Source of the DNA: Luteimonas fraxinea
GTDB lineage: Bacteria > Pseudomonadota > Gammaproteobacteria > Xanthomonadales > Xanthomonadaceae
DNA length: 64,000 nt
Assembly: GCF_021233355.1 (NCBI RefSeq)
Contig: NZ_CP089507.1
Coordinates: 930,001 to 994,000, forward strand
Direction of reading: 5' to 3'
In this document: positions 1 through 9,123 of the stretch, piece after piece
Position numbering within the stretch: the first letter of the stretch is position 1
How the letters are laid out: every line of letters starts with the position of its first letter
The notes under the pieces: model-generated
Database searches by the model: none
The model's input: the letters and a program-made list of their open reading frames with translations, nothing else
Told to the model about the DNA's origin: nothing
Translations under genes and position numbers: made by a program

Positions 1-236
1 CACTGGTGGCCTCGGTGGCGATCTGCCATCTGCTGGCGCAGGGCAGCTTCTACTGGATCAGCGCTTCCGTCGCCGATCCCACGCTCGCCGGCTGGTGGAA
101 GAACTACAGCGACTGGCTGCTGCCCTACATGCGCACCGCCGCCCTGTACGTCGGCGCCGCTGCGATGGCCCACGTGCTGCTGACGCGCGTGCTGCCGAAG
201 CCGGCGACCAGCGTCCGTCCGCTGCACGCCGACTGA
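1..236 (+). CDS. C-terminal fragment of a membrane protein (5' end outside window)
   Basis: This is the last 77 codons of a gene whose start lies before the window; it is read in the frame starting at base 3 and ends with TGA at 234-236. Two hydrophobic stretches are visible, one beginning near VASVAICHLLAQ and one near TAALYVGAAAMAHVLL, with an aromatic loop (WWKNYSDW) between them. It is probably an inner-membrane protein. It lies 10 bp before a cobalamin adenosyltransferase, so a link to cobalt or cobalamin uptake is possible, but that rests on position only. I do not recognise the family with confidence. Confidence 0.6.
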   Translation, partial: LVASVAICHLLAQGSFYWISASVADPTLAGWWKNYSDWLLPYMRTAALYVGAAAMAHVLLTRVLPKPATSVRPLHAD

Positions 237-246
237 CGTCGCGCGG

Positions 247-798
247 ATGGGCAACCGTCTTTCGAAGATCTACACCCGCACCGGCGACGACGGCTCGACC
301 GGGCTCGGCGACGGCGCCCGGGTCGGCAAGGATTCCTTGCGCGTGGCCGCCTACGGCACTGTCGACGAGGCCAACTCGACGATCGGCCTGCTGCTGGCGG
401 CCGACGTGCCTGACGACATCCGCACCCTGCTGACGACCGTCCAGCACCAGCTGTTCGATCTCGGCGGCGAGCTGTGCATTCCCGGTCACGCCGCGATCGA
501 GGACGCCGATATCGAGCGTCTCGAGCAGCAGCTCGACCATTACAACGACGATCTGCCGCCGCTGAAGGATTTCATCCTGCCCGGCGGTGGCGAAGCGGCG
601 GCGCGCTGCCACATCGCCCGCACCGTGGTCCGCCGCGCCGAGCGTGAGTCGGTCGCGCTGGCGCGGGTCGAGGACGTCCGCCCGCAGGCGGTGCGTTATC
701 TCAACCGACTGTCGGACTTGCTGTTCGTGCTCGCCCGGGTGCTGGCGCGCGCCAGTGGCCACGGCGAAGTGCTGTGGCACCACGAGCGGCGGCGCTGA
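247..798 (+). CDS. PduO-type ATP:cob(I)alamin adenosyltransferase
   Basis: This enzyme transfers the adenosyl group of ATP to cob(I)alamin to make adenosylcobalamin, in the cytoplasm. The 183-residue length is typical of the PduO family. Family motifs are visible: the N-terminal ATP-binding stretch TRTGDDGSTGLGDG (residues 10-23), VDEANSTIG (39-47), the RRAERESV segment near residue 129 and NRLSDLLFVLAR near residue 153. The start is the ATG ten bases after the preceding membrane-protein gene, and the stop is followed after 3 bp by the next gene, so the three probably form one transcript. The family assignment is firm; which cobalamin-dependent enzyme it serves cannot be told from this window. 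Confidence 0.93.
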   Translation: MGNRLSKIYTRTGDDGSTGLGDGARVGKDSLRVAAYGTVDEANSTIGLLLAADVPDDIRTLLTTVQHQLFDLGGELCIPGHAAIEDADIERLEQQLDHYNDDLPPLKDFILPGGGEAAARCHIARTVVRRAERESVALARVEDVRPQAVRYLNRLSDLLFVLARVLARASGHGEVLWHHERRR

Positions 799-801
799 GC
801 G

Positions 802-1755
802 ATGCACCATCCGGTCGGCTTCGGTGGCAGTGACCAGCGGCGGGTGCCGGTGTTCTCGCATCCGAGTCTGCTGGACCACGACACCGGCCCCGGCCATGCC
901 GAGCGCCCCGAGCGCCTGGCCGCCGTCATCGAGGCACTGCGGACCGCGTTCCCCGATCTCGATCTGCGCCAGGCGCCGCCCGCGACCCGCGGCCAGCTGT
1001 TGCGCGTCCACGACGCCGCTCTGCTCGCCACCGTGCTCGATTCGCAACCAAGCGGCCGCATTCCGCTCGACAGCGATACCGTGCTGTCCCCGGGCTCGGC
1101 ACAGGCCGCGCTGCATGCGGCAGGCGCCGGCGTCGCCGCGGTCGATGCGGTGCAGGGCGGCACGGAGCGCCGCGTGTTCTGCGCGGTGCGCCCGCCCGGC
1201 CACCACGCCACCGGCGACATCGCGATGGGCTTCTGCCTGTTCAACAACATCGCCGTGGCGGCTGCGCACGCGCTCGACCGCTACGGCCTGACCCGGATCT
1301 CGATCGTCGATTTCGACGTGCACCACGGCAACGGCACCCAAGCGATCTTCGAGGCCGAACCGCGGGTGCAATACGTCAGCTCGCACCAGATGCCGCTGTT
1401 TCCCGACACCGGGCGCCGCGACGAGCGGGGGGTCGGCAACATCGTCAACCTGCCGCTGACCGCGGGCACCGGCAGCCGCCGCTTCTGCGAAGCCTGGCGC
1501 GAACGCCTGCTGCCCGAGATCGATGCCTTCGCGCCGCAGCTGCTGATGATCTCGGCCGGCTTCGACGCGCACTGGCGCGATCCGCTGGCCCAGCTGCAGC
1601 TCGATGCCGAAGATTTCGGCTGGCTGACCGGCGAACTCGTCGCGATTGCCGAGCGGCACTGCGAAGGCCGGATCGTCTCGATGCTCGAGGGCGGCTACGA
1701 CCTGCAGGCGCTGCGCGAAAGCAGCGTCGCGCACCTGCGCGCCCTGGCCGGCTGA
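802..1755 (+). CDS. Histone-deacetylase-like family hydrolase (acetoin utilization/acetylpolyamine type)
   Basis: This is a zinc-dependent deacetylase-fold protein of 317 residues. The class II HDAC-like signatures are all present: RPPGHHA at about 130-136 (catalytic His pair), DFDVHHGNG at about 171-179 (metal-binding Asp and His) and SAGFDAH at about 252-258 (second metal-binding Asp). Bacterial members deacetylate acetylpolyamines or acetyl-lysine, and the substrate here cannot be deduced. The gene lies 3 bp after the cobalamin adenosyltransferase, which implies co-transcription but no obvious shared pathway. Active-site residues look intact, so I expect an active enzyme. Confidence 0.93.
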   Translation: MHHPVGFGGSDQRRVPVFSHPSLLDHDTGPGHAERPERLAAVIEALRTAFPDLDLRQAPPATRGQLLRVHDAALLATVLDSQPSGRIPLDSDTVLSPGSAQAALHAAGAGVAAVDAVQGGTERRVFCAVRPPGHHATGDIAMGFCLFNNIAVAAAHALDRYGLTRISIVDFDVHHGNGTQAIFEAEPRVQYVSSHQMPLFPDTGRRDERGVGNIVNLPLTAGTGSRRFCEAWRERLLPEIDAFAPQLLMISAGFDAHWRDPLAQLQLDAEDFGWLTGELVAIAERHCEGRIVSMLEGGYDLQALRESSVAHLRALAG

Positions 1756-1890
1756 CGTGTCTTCAGCCGGTCGCCCAGCCGGCCCGGAATTACTGATATC
1801 GCAGGTGAACAGGATGTCTTCGAGCCGCATTGCCGCTGCCCGGTGGATCGGTCATGCTGGCGCCCGTTTTTCCCGCTGAACGGATCGACC

Positions 1891-4359
1891 GTGCGCACAG
1901 CCCTCCGCTTGCTTCCCCTTCCGTTCTGCATCGCGGTTTCGCTGTCCGCCAACGCCGACGACAGGCTCCGTCCGAACTACTGGGCGCTGTGTCCGATCGA
2001 GGACGCGGTGCCGGCCTTCACCGACGCCCAGGCGCCGGTCGGCACGGTCGAACAGCGCGAAGCCCAGCCCACCGACATCGACGGCGACGCCTTCGACGGC
2101 CTGGCCGGCGTGGACAGCGACTTCACCGGCAATGTCACCGGCAACGTCACCCTGCGCCGCGGCGACCAGTTCCTCGGCACCGATGACCTGCAGTTCTCGC
2201 AGGACGACGGCACCTTCGTCGCCGACGGCAATGTGCGCTACCAGGATCGCGGCATGCGCGTCGTAGCCGATCGTGTGGAGGGCGACACGATCGCCGAGTC
2301 CTACCGCATGGACAGCGTGCAATACCAGCTGACCGCGCGCCGCGGCAATGGCGGCGCCGACCACATCCGCATGGACGGCACCGTCGGCGCCCTGCTCGGT
2401 TCGACCTATTCGACCTGCACACCCAGCGACCGTTGGTGGGAGTTGAAGGCCGGCCAGATCGACATTGACACCGACATGGGCATGGGCACCGCGCGCAACG
2501 CGACCCTGCGCGTGGGCAAGGTGCCGGTGCTGTACGTGCCGTGGTTCCGCTTCCCGATCGACGAGCGGCGCCTGACCGGCCTGCTGTTCCCGCGCATTTC
2601 ACAGTCTGGTCGCAACGGCTTCGACTACACCCAGCCGATCTATCTGAACCTCGCGCCGAACTACGACATGACGCTTGAGCCGCGCTTCATGAGCCGGCGC
2701 GGCGTGCAGTTGGGCACCGAATTCCGCTTCGCGACCGATCGCACGCGTGGCGAACTGGACGTGGCCTATCTGCCGTCTGACAAGCTGACCAGTCGCGAGC
2801 GCGAGCTCGAAGAAGAGCAGGTGCCGATCGTCGAGAACCGGCGCAAGGCCGACCGCGCATTCCTCGGCTTCGGCGGGTCGCTGGACATCAACCCGACCTG
2901 GCAGGGCCGCGCCAATCTGACCTGGATGAGCGACCCGCGGTATCTGGAAGACTCGAGCAACAACGTCGACGGCATTTCGTCGGTCAGCGCGCTGAGCCAG
3001 ATCGGCGTGTTCGGCCAGGGCTCGTCGGGCGACCGCGGCTACTGGAATGCGAGCGTGCTCGGCGACTACCAGTTGCTGACCGACTACACGCTTCCCGAAT
3101 CCGTGCTGCCCTACAACCGGCTGCCGCATGCCTCGTTCACTTGGCAGCGCCCGTACGGTGACTGGATCAACGCCGGCGTCGACACCACTGCGACGCGCTT
3201 CGCGCACATCGACGATGCCGCGCGTCCGGGTGGCAGCCGTCTCGATCTGAAGCCCTATATCTCGCTGCCGTTCGAAGGCGCGGCGTGGTTCGTGCGACCG
3301 ACGCTCGCCTGGCGCCACACCAGCTACGCGCTGGACCGCGCACTGACAGACCAGATCGCCGCGCAGCGCGCACGCGCCGAACTCGGTATCCCGGGCGATC
3401 AGCCCGTGCCCGCCGATACGCTGGCGCTCTACAGCAACAGCTCGCCGAGCCGTAGCCAGCCGATCGGCTCGATCGACGCTGGCCTGTTCTTCGACCGCAA
3501 CACCAGTTGGCGCGGCGAGGAGTATCTGCACACGCTCGAGCCGCGGCTGTTCTATCTGAACTCGCCGTACCGCGACCAGTCCGCGCTGCCGCTGTTCGAC
3601 ACCACCCCGCTGACCTTCGGCTGGGGCCAGCTGTTCCGCGACAACCGCTATTCCGGTGCCGACCGCCAAGCCGACGCGAACCAGATCACGATGGCGGTCA
3701 GCACGCGCCTGATCCGCGAATCCGACGGCCAGGAAAAACTGTCGGCCAGCCTCGGCCAGATCGTCTATCTCTCCGATTCGCGGGTCACGATTCCCGGCGA
3801 AGCGCAGGTCGAACAGGGCCGCTCGGCCTGGGTCACCGACGCGACCTACGCGATCAACGACCGCTGGACGGTTAGCGCCGGTTACCAGTGGGATCCCAAG
3901 TTCCGCCGCGAAGACCTGATGTCGCTGCGCACGCGCTACCTGATCGGCGAGGAAGGCATCGCCAACTTCGCCTACCGCCGCCGCGCGGATCTGATCGAGC
4001 AGGCCGACCTGTCGTTCCTGTATCCGATCAGCCCGGCGTGGAGCATCGTCGGCCGCTATTACTACTCGTTCACCGACAGCCGTCTGCTCGAAGCAGTGGC
4101 CGGTGTGCAGTGGGACAGCTGCTGTCTCGCGGCGCGCGTCGTCGGCCGTCGCTACCTGCGCAATCGCCAGGGCGAGCTGAACAACGCCATCATGTTCGAA
4201 CTTGAACTGAAGGGTCTGGGCTCGGCCGGACCCAACACGGAAGACCGTTTGCGCCGTGCTATTCTCGGTTATTACCGCGATGACCTCTATCTCGTGCCGC
4301 CGTCCGAGCTGCGCAACAGCGACGACGATGAGACCCTGACCCCCGGCCTGAGCCAATGA
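1891..4359 (+). CDS. lptD: LPS-assembly outer-membrane protein LptD
   Basis: LptD forms the outer-membrane beta-barrel that, with the lipoprotein LptE, inserts LPS into the outer leaflet. I place the start at GTG 1891 because it gives a clean signal peptide ending ...SLSANA; the open frame extends upstream to a GTG at 1843, but that adds a polar stretch before the signal. The product is 822 residues, close to the family norm. Four cysteines sit where the family needs them for its two long-range disulfides: C34, C176 and the adjacent pair C744-C745. An OstA-like N-terminal domain precedes the barrel. The stop overlaps the surA start (ATGA), so the two are translationally coupled. Confidence 0.95.
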   Translation: MRTALRLLPLPFCIAVSLSANADDRLRPNYWALCPIEDAVPAFTDAQAPVGTVEQREAQPTDIDGDAFDGLAGVDSDFTGNVTGNVTLRRGDQFLGTDDLQFSQDDGTFVADGNVRYQDRGMRVVADRVEGDTIAESYRMDSVQYQLTARRGNGGADHIRMDGTVGALLGSTYSTCTPSDRWWELKAGQIDIDTDMGMGTARNATLRVGKVPVLYVPWFRFPIDERRLTGLLFPRISQSGRNGFDYTQPIYLNLAPNYDMTLEPRFMSRRGVQLGTEFRFATDRTRGELDVAYLPSDKLTSRERELEEEQVPIVENRRKADRAFLGFGGSLDINPTWQGRANLTWMSDPRYLEDSSNNVDGISSVSALSQIGVFGQGSSGDRGYWNASVLGDYQLLTDYTLPESVLPYNRLPHASFTWQRPYGDWINAGVDTTATRFAHIDDAARPGGSRLDLKPYISLPFEGAAWFVRPTLAWRHTSYALDRALTDQIAAQRARAELGIPGDQPVPADTLALYSNSSPSRSQPIGSIDAGLFFDRNTSWRGEEYLHTLEPRLFYLNSPYRDQSALPLFDTTPLTFGWGQLFRDNRYSGADRQADANQITMAVSTRLIRESDGQEKLSASLGQIVYLSDSRVTIPGEAQVEQGRSAWVTDATYAINDRWTVSAGYQWDPKFRREDLMSLRTRYLIGEEGIANFAYRRRADLIEQADLSFLYPISPAWSIVGRYYYSFTDSRLLEAVAGVQWDSCCLAARVVGRRYLRNRQGELNNAIMFELELKGLGSAGPNTEDRLRRAILGYYRDDLYLVPPSELRNSDDDETLTPGLSQ

Positions 4360-5675
4360 AGACACTGATCTATTCCCTCGCGGCCGCTGCCGCGCTGTTC
4401 GCATCGACTGCGCACGCGCAGGACCTCCAGCCGCTGGACCGCATCGCCGCCGTCGTCGACGAGGACGTGATTCTCGCCAGCGAACTCGAGCGCGCGGTCA
4501 CCAACATCCGCGGCCAGTACGCGACCCGCCAGGACCAGCTGCCGCCGCAAGAAATCCTCGAGCGCCAGGTGCTGGAGCGGCTGATCACGATGCGCCTGCA
4601 GACCGCGAACGCGCAGCGTACCGGCGTGCGCGTCAGCGATCAGGAAGTTGATCAGGCCATCGCCGCGATCGCCCAGCAGAACAACTTCACGATGGATCAG
4701 CTGCGCCAGCAGCTGGCGGGCGACGGCATGTCGTTCGACGACTTCCGCGCCTCGCTGCGCGAAGAACTGATGATCCAGCGCATGCGTCAGCGTTTCGCCC
4801 AGACCCGTATCTCGGTCAGCGACGCGGAAGTCGATGCGGCGCTGTCGGCCGAAGCGACCGGCGCGCAGTACCGTCTCGCCCACATCCTGGTGGCACTGCC
4901 GGAAGGCGCGACGCCGGAGCAGATCCAGACCGGCCAGCAGAAGGTCGACGGCATCAAGTCGCTGCTCGACCGCAACGAGATGGAATTCTCGGCCGCGGCC
5001 GTGCGCTACTCCGACAGCCCGAACGCGCTGGAAGGCGGCGATCTGGGCTGGCGTCGTGCCGACGAGATTCCGGCTGCGTTCGCGAGTGCGGTCACCAGCC
5101 TGCAGCCCGGCCAGACGATCGGCCCGATCCGTGGCCCGAGCGGCTTCCAGATCCTGCAGCTCGTCGACCGCCGCGAAGCCGCGCAGTCGGCCGATGCCGG
5201 CTCGGTCACCGAGTACCAGGCGCGCCACATCCTGATCCGCAGCGAGCCGGGCAACGATGCCGCCGCCAAGGGTCGTGCGGACAGCCTGCGCGCCCGCCTT
5301 GTCGGCGGTGCGGACTTCGCCGAAGTCGCGCGCGAGAGCTCGGAAGACAACGCCACGAAGGCCAACGGCGGCGACCTCGGCTGGTTCACCCAGGACGAGT
5401 TCGGCCCTGACTTCGGCGGCCAAGTCGCGGCGATCGGCGACGGCGACGTCTCCGAGCCCTTCCGCACCCAGGCCGGCTGGCACATTGTCCAGCGCCAGGC
5501 CACGCGCCAGGCAGCCGGCAACGACAACAACCGTCGTGCCCAGGCCCGCGAAGCCATCGGCCAGCGCAAGCTCGAGGACGAGTGGGACCGCTACGTGCGC
5601 GAACTGCGCGGCGAAGCCTACGTCAGTGTCCGCGTCGGTCCGAACCGCGATCCCGAGATCGGCAGCGGCGGCTGA
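4356..5675 (+). CDS. surA: Periplasmic chaperone and peptidyl-prolyl isomerase SurA
   Basis: SurA escorts outer-membrane proteins such as LptD through the periplasm. The protein is 439 residues with a signal peptide ending ...STAHA, an N-terminal SurA domain to about residue 165, and two parvulin-type PPIase domains starting near YRLAHILVALPEG (about 172) and YQARHILIRSEPG (about 287). The start ATG overlaps the lptD stop by four bases, and the stop is one base before pdxA. Its position beside its own best-known client gene is the conserved gammaproteobacterial arrangement. No unusual features were seen. Confidence 0.96.
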   Translation: MKTLIYSLAAAAALFASTAHAQDLQPLDRIAAVVDEDVILASELERAVTNIRGQYATRQDQLPPQEILERQVLERLITMRLQTANAQRTGVRVSDQEVDQAIAAIAQQNNFTMDQLRQQLAGDGMSFDDFRASLREELMIQRMRQRFAQTRISVSDAEVDAALSAEATGAQYRLAHILVALPEGATPEQIQTGQQKVDGIKSLLDRNEMEFSAAAVRYSDSPNALEGGDLGWRRADEIPAAFASAVTSLQPGQTIGPIRGPSGFQILQLVDRREAAQSADAGSVTEYQARHILIRSEPGNDAAAKGRADSLRARLVGGADFAEVARESSEDNATKANGGDLGWFTQDEFGPDFGGQVAAIGDGDVSEPFRTQAGWHIVQRQATRQAAGNDNNRRAQAREAIGQRKLEDEWDRYVRELRGEAYVSVRVGPNRDPEIGSGG

Positions 5676-5676
5676 G

Positions 5677-6657
5677 ATGCGACCCGTCCGGTTGGCGCTG
5701 GTCCCGGGCGAACCGGCCGGCGTCGGGCCGGAACTCTGCGTGCGCGCCGCCTGGCGCGCCTGGGACTGCGACCTCGTCGCCATCGGCGACCGTCCCACCC
5801 TGCAACGCGCGGCCGATGCCATCGGCCTCTCGATCGTCTTCACCGATGCCGAAGCCACCGATGTGGCGCCCGGCACGCTGCGCCTGATCGAACTGCCGCA
5901 CGCCGCGGTCACAGCCTTCGGCACCCCGGATCTGCGCAACGCCCGCAGCGTGCTCGACGGCCTGCTGCATGCCGCAGCCGGCTGCCGCGACGGCCGTTTC
6001 GACGGCATGGTCACCGGCCCTGTGCACAAGGCGGCGATCAACGCCGGTGGCGTGCCCTACACCGGCACCACGGAGCTGCTGGCCCACGACGCCGGCTGCG
6101 ATGTCGTGATGATGTTGGCGAACCCGACGTTGCGCGTCGCACTGGCGACGACGCACCTGCCGCTGCGCGCCGTGCCGGACGCGATCACCGCGCCGCTGCT
6201 GGAACGCGTGATCGGCATCCTCGACGCCGCTTTGCGCTCGGACTTCGGCATCGCCGCACCGCGCATCGCCGTTCTGGGCCTCAATCCGCATGCCGGCGAA
6301 GCCGGACATCTCGGCCATGAGGAAATCGAGACCATCACGCCGGTGCTCGAACGCCTGCGCGCACGCGGCCTGCTGCTTGAGGGCCCGCTGCCGGCGGATA
6401 CCGCGTTCCTGCCCGCACGCCTGGCCAACGCCGACGCGGTGCTGGCGATGTATCACGACCAGGGCCTGCCGGTGCTCAAGTACAGCGGCTTCGAATCCGC
6501 GGTGAACCTCACCCTCGGCCTGCCCTACCCGCGTGTCGCCGTTGACCACGGCACCGCGCTGGAACTGGCCGGCAGCGGCCGCGCGGACCCGTCGAGCCTG
6601 TTCGCGGCGATCGACCAGTGCACCGCGCTCGGCCGCAACCGCAGGCACGCCGCGTGA
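5677..6657 (+). CDS. pdxA: 4-hydroxythreonine-4-phosphate dehydrogenase
   Basis: PdxA oxidises 4-phosphohydroxy-L-threonine in the DXP-dependent vitamin B6 (pyridoxal phosphate) pathway. The start chosen is ATG 5677, one base after the surA stop, giving 326 residues that begin MRPVRLALVPGEPAGVGPEL, matching the family N-terminus; the open frame continues upstream inside surA but that is a shadow. Metal-binding and active-site motifs are visible: THLPLRAVP near 162, GLNPHAGEAG near 200 and MYHDQGLPVLKY near 258. The stop overlaps the next start (GTGA), so csaA is translationally coupled. Confidence 0.95.
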   Translation: MRPVRLALVPGEPAGVGPELCVRAAWRAWDCDLVAIGDRPTLQRAADAIGLSIVFTDAEATDVAPGTLRLIELPHAAVTAFGTPDLRNARSVLDGLLHAAAGCRDGRFDGMVTGPVHKAAINAGGVPYTGTTELLAHDAGCDVVMMLANPTLRVALATTHLPLRAVPDAITAPLLERVIGILDAALRSDFGIAAPRIAVLGLNPHAGEAGHLGHEEIETITPVLERLRARGLLLEGPLPADTAFLPARLANADAVLAMYHDQGLPVLKYSGFESAVNLTLGLPYPRVAVDHGTALELAGSGRADPSSLFAAIDQCTALGRNRRHAA

Positions 6658-7001
6658 GCGCGGACGACACGATCGGCTGGGACGAGTTCATGCGCGTCGA
6701 TCTGCGCGTCGGCCGCGTGGTGTCAGCCGAACCGTTCCCGGAAGCGCGCCGCCCGGCCTACATCCTCCACGTCGATTTCGGCCCGGAGCTCGGCGTGCGC
6801 AAGTCCAGCGCGCAGATCACTGCGCACTACACGCCCGAGGCGCTGGTCGGCCGGCTGGTGGTCGGCGTGGTCAATTTTCCGCCCAAGCAGATCGGCCCGT
6901 TGATGTCCGAATGCCTGGTCACCGGCTTCCACGATGCCGACGGCCACGTGCGACTGTGCGTGCCCGACGGCGACGTCGCGCCCGGCACGCGCCTGCTGTG
7001 A
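6654..7001 (+). CDS. csaA: CsaA-type tRNA-binding-domain protein
   Basis: This is a 115-residue protein consisting essentially of one tRNA-binding (OB-fold) domain, similar to Bacillus CsaA, which binds tRNA and has been described as chaperone- or secretion-related. The motif FMRVDLRVGRVVSAEPFPEA lies at the N-terminus and KQIGPLMSECLVTG further on, as in that family. I chose GTG 6654, which overlaps the pdxA stop, over an upstream ATG at 6618 that lies inside pdxA and adds a basic tail not seen in CsaA. It sits between pdxA and rsmA, which are usually adjacent. Confidence 0.88.
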   Translation: MSADDTIGWDEFMRVDLRVGRVVSAEPFPEARRPAYILHVDFGPELGVRKSSAQITAHYTPEALVGRLVVGVVNFPPKQIGPLMSECLVTGFHDADGHVRLCVPDGDVAPGTRLL

Positions 7002-7035
7002 CCCACCCCTCCTTCCGTTTCGGCTTGACCACACG

Positions 7036-7845
7036 ATGATGCGTTCCCCTGCCGCGCCCGGCGCGTTCTCCGAACCGCCGAAAAAATCCCTCGGCCAGAA
7101 CTTCCTGCACGAGCGCGGCGTCGTGGATCGCATCGTGCTGGCGGTGAATCCGCAGCCCGGCGACCGGCTCGTCGAGATCGGCCCCGGCCAGGGTGCGATG
7201 ACGTTTCCGCTGCTCAAGCGTCACGGCGCGCTGACCGCGATCGAGTTCGACCGCGATCTGCTCGAGCCGCTGACGCTGCAGGCCGCCGCGCATGGCGAAC
7301 TGGAACTGATCCACGCGAACGTGCTCGACGTCGACTTCACCGCGCTCGCCGGCGATGCGCCGATCCGGCTCGTCGGCAACCTGCCCTACAACCTCTCGTC
7401 GCCGATCCTGTTCCACGCGCTTGACCATGCGGCGGTCGTGACCGATATGCATTTCATGCTGCAGAAGGAAGTCGTCGAGCGCATGGCGTCGGGTCCCGGC
7501 AGCAAGGTCTATGGCCGCCTCAGCGTGATGCTGCAGGCCTACTGCGAAGTCACGATGCTGTTCGTCGTCGGCCCCGGCGCATTCCGTCCGCCGCCGAAGG
7601 TGGATTCGGCCGTCGTGCGCCTGAAGCCGCGTCCGGCCGACACCGTCGGCATCGACGATCCCCGGCGCTTCTCCGACATCGTGCGCGCCGCGTTCGGCCA
7701 GCGTCGCAAGACGCTGCGCAATGCGCTGTCGACGCTCATGGACAGCGATGCGATCACCGCTGCCGGCATCGATCCACAACTGCGCGCAGAGCAGCTCGCA
7801 GTCGTGGATTTCGTGCGTCTGGCGAATCATCCGGTGACAACGTAG
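7036..7845 (+). CDS. rsmA: 16S rRNA (adenine1518/1519-N6) dimethyltransferase
   Basis: RsmA (KsgA) dimethylates two adjacent adenines near the 3' end of 16S rRNA during small-subunit maturation. With the start at ATG 7036 the product is 269 residues; a second ATG follows at once. The family motifs are visible: KKSLGQNFL near the N-terminus, the SAM-binding EIGPGQG near residue 47 and the catalytic NLPYN near 115. It lies 34 bp after csaA and 38 bp before apaG in the conserved lptD-to-apaH operon. The assignment is secure. Confidence 0.96.
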   Translation: MMRSPAAPGAFSEPPKKSLGQNFLHERGVVDRIVLAVNPQPGDRLVEIGPGQGAMTFPLLKRHGALTAIEFDRDLLEPLTLQAAAHGELELIHANVLDVDFTALAGDAPIRLVGNLPYNLSSPILFHALDHAAVVTDMHFMLQKEVVERMASGPGSKVYGRLSVMLQAYCEVTMLFVVGPGAFRPPPKVDSAVVRLKPRPADTVGIDDPRRFSDIVRAAFGQRRKTLRNALSTLMDSDAITAAGIDPQLRAEQLAVVDFVRLANHPVTT

Positions 7846-7883
7846 TCGATGCATTCATGGCCTGCGGATACACTGTCTCCAGC

Positions 7884-8267
7884 ATGGACGAGACAGCCGA
7901 CTACACACTCGAGATCCAGATCGCGACGCGCTTCCTCGACGAGGAATCGACGCCCGACGACGACCGCTACGTGTTCGCCTACACGATCCGCATCCGCAAC
8001 ACCGGCCGCCTGCCTGCGCAGCTGATGGCCCGCCACTGGGTCATCACCGACGCCAATGGCCGGATCGAGGAAGTGCATGGCGACGGCGTGGTCGGCGAAC
8101 AGCCGCGTCTGGAGCCCGGCGAGGCCTTCACCTACACCTCGGGCGCGGTGCTATCGACCGCGGTCGGCACGATGGAAGGTTCCTACGACATGGTCGGCGA
8201 CGACGGTGCGCAGTTCGATGCGCCGATTCCGCCGTTCACGCTCTCGATCCCGCGAACCCTGCACTGA
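7884..8267 (+). CDS. apaG: ApaG domain protein
   Basis: ApaG is a small fibronectin-III-like protein of uncertain role, nearly always encoded beside apaH. The start at ATG 7884 gives 127 residues, matching the usual length; an in-frame ATG at 7857 would add nine residues not expected in the family. The sequence shows the typical FAYTIRIRNTG and RHWVITDANG segments followed by the GEQPRLEPGEAFTYTSG region. A TACACT at 7869-7874 resembles a -10 element but has no good -35. The stop overlaps apaH by one base. Confidence 0.94.
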   Translation: MDETADYTLEIQIATRFLDEESTPDDDRYVFAYTIRIRNTGRLPAQLMARHWVITDANGRIEEVHGDGVVGEQPRLEPGEAFTYTSGAVLSTAVGTMEGSYDMVGDDGAQFDAPIPPFTLSIPRTLH

Positions 8268-9118
8268 TGGCCGTCTGGGCGATCGGCGATCTGCAGGGCT
8301 GCTACGGCCCGACGCAGCGACTGCTCGAAGCGATCCGCTTCGACCCGGCGGTCGATCGTCTGTGGTTCTGTGGCGATCTGGTCAACCGCGGCGGCGAATC
8401 GGTCGAGACGCTGCGACTGGTGCATTCGCTGCGCGACAACGTGGTCAGCGTGCTCGGCAATCACGACCTCTCGCTGCTGGCCATCGCCGAGCGGCGCGAG
8501 GAAGACCAGCGCAAGGTCAACGCCGATCTGCAGGGCGTGCTGTTCGCACACGACCGCGACGTGCTGCTCGACTGGCTGCGTGCGTGTCCGCTGCTGCACG
8601 TCGACCGCGAACTCGGCTGGATGATGCTGCATGCGGGGCTAGCGCCGCGCTGGGACGTCGATTTGGCGCAGCGTCACGCGCGCGAGATCGAAAACAAGCT
8701 GCGCGGCCCGGGCTACAAGAAACTGCTGCGCAACATGTACGGCGATCGCCCCGCGTGGTCGCCCAACCTGACCGGCTATGACCGCGACCGCGCGATCATC
8801 AACGTGTTCACGCGCATGCGGTACTGCTCGCCGCGCGGGCGCATCGCGTTCGAGGAAAAGGGCACGCCCGGCACCCAGCAGCCCGGCATCTATCCCTGGT
8901 TCGAAGTGCCCGGCCGCGCCGAGCGCGATCTGAAGATCGTCTGCGGCCACTGGTCGACGCTGGGCCTGTTCCTGGGCCTGGGCGTGCACGCACTCGACAC
9001 CGGCGCGGTCTGGGGCGGCACGCTCACCGCGCTGCAGCTCGATGCCGAAACCCTGCACCTGGTGCAGGTGCCCGGCCGCGATGTGTCCGGCCTGCCGCCG
9101 CGGAAGGTCCAGGCCTGA
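8267..9118 (+). CDS. apaH: Symmetrical diadenosine tetraphosphatase
   Basis: ApaH cleaves Ap4A to two ADP and so limits this stress-linked nucleotide, and it also removes Np4 caps from RNA in E. coli. The 283-residue protein carries the metallophosphatase signature: GDLQGCYG at 7-14, GDLVNRGGE near 36 and GNHD near 64. The start overlaps the apaG stop by one base. Length and motifs are complete, and the gene closes the conserved part of the operon. Confidence 0.96.
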   Translation: MAVWAIGDLQGCYGPTQRLLEAIRFDPAVDRLWFCGDLVNRGGESVETLRLVHSLRDNVVSVLGNHDLSLLAIAERREEDQRKVNADLQGVLFAHDRDVLLDWLRACPLLHVDRELGWMMLHAGLAPRWDVDLAQRHAREIENKLRGPGYKKLLRNMYGDRPAWSPNLTGYDRDRAIINVFTRMRYCSPRGRIAFEEKGTPGTQQPGIYPWFEVPGRAERDLKIVCGHWSTLGLFLGLGVHALDTGAVWGGTLTALQLDAETLHLVQVPGRDVSGLPPRKVQA

Positions 9119-9123
9119 TCCCG

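Noticed and set aside
1843..1890. Upstream GTG as the lptD start
   Set aside because: It would put a polar 16-residue extension before a complete signal peptide, and no Shine-Dalgarno precedes it.
2599..4404. A 601-codon minus-strand frame opposite lptD
   Set aside because: Shadow of lptD, whose cysteine pattern and operon place are secure.
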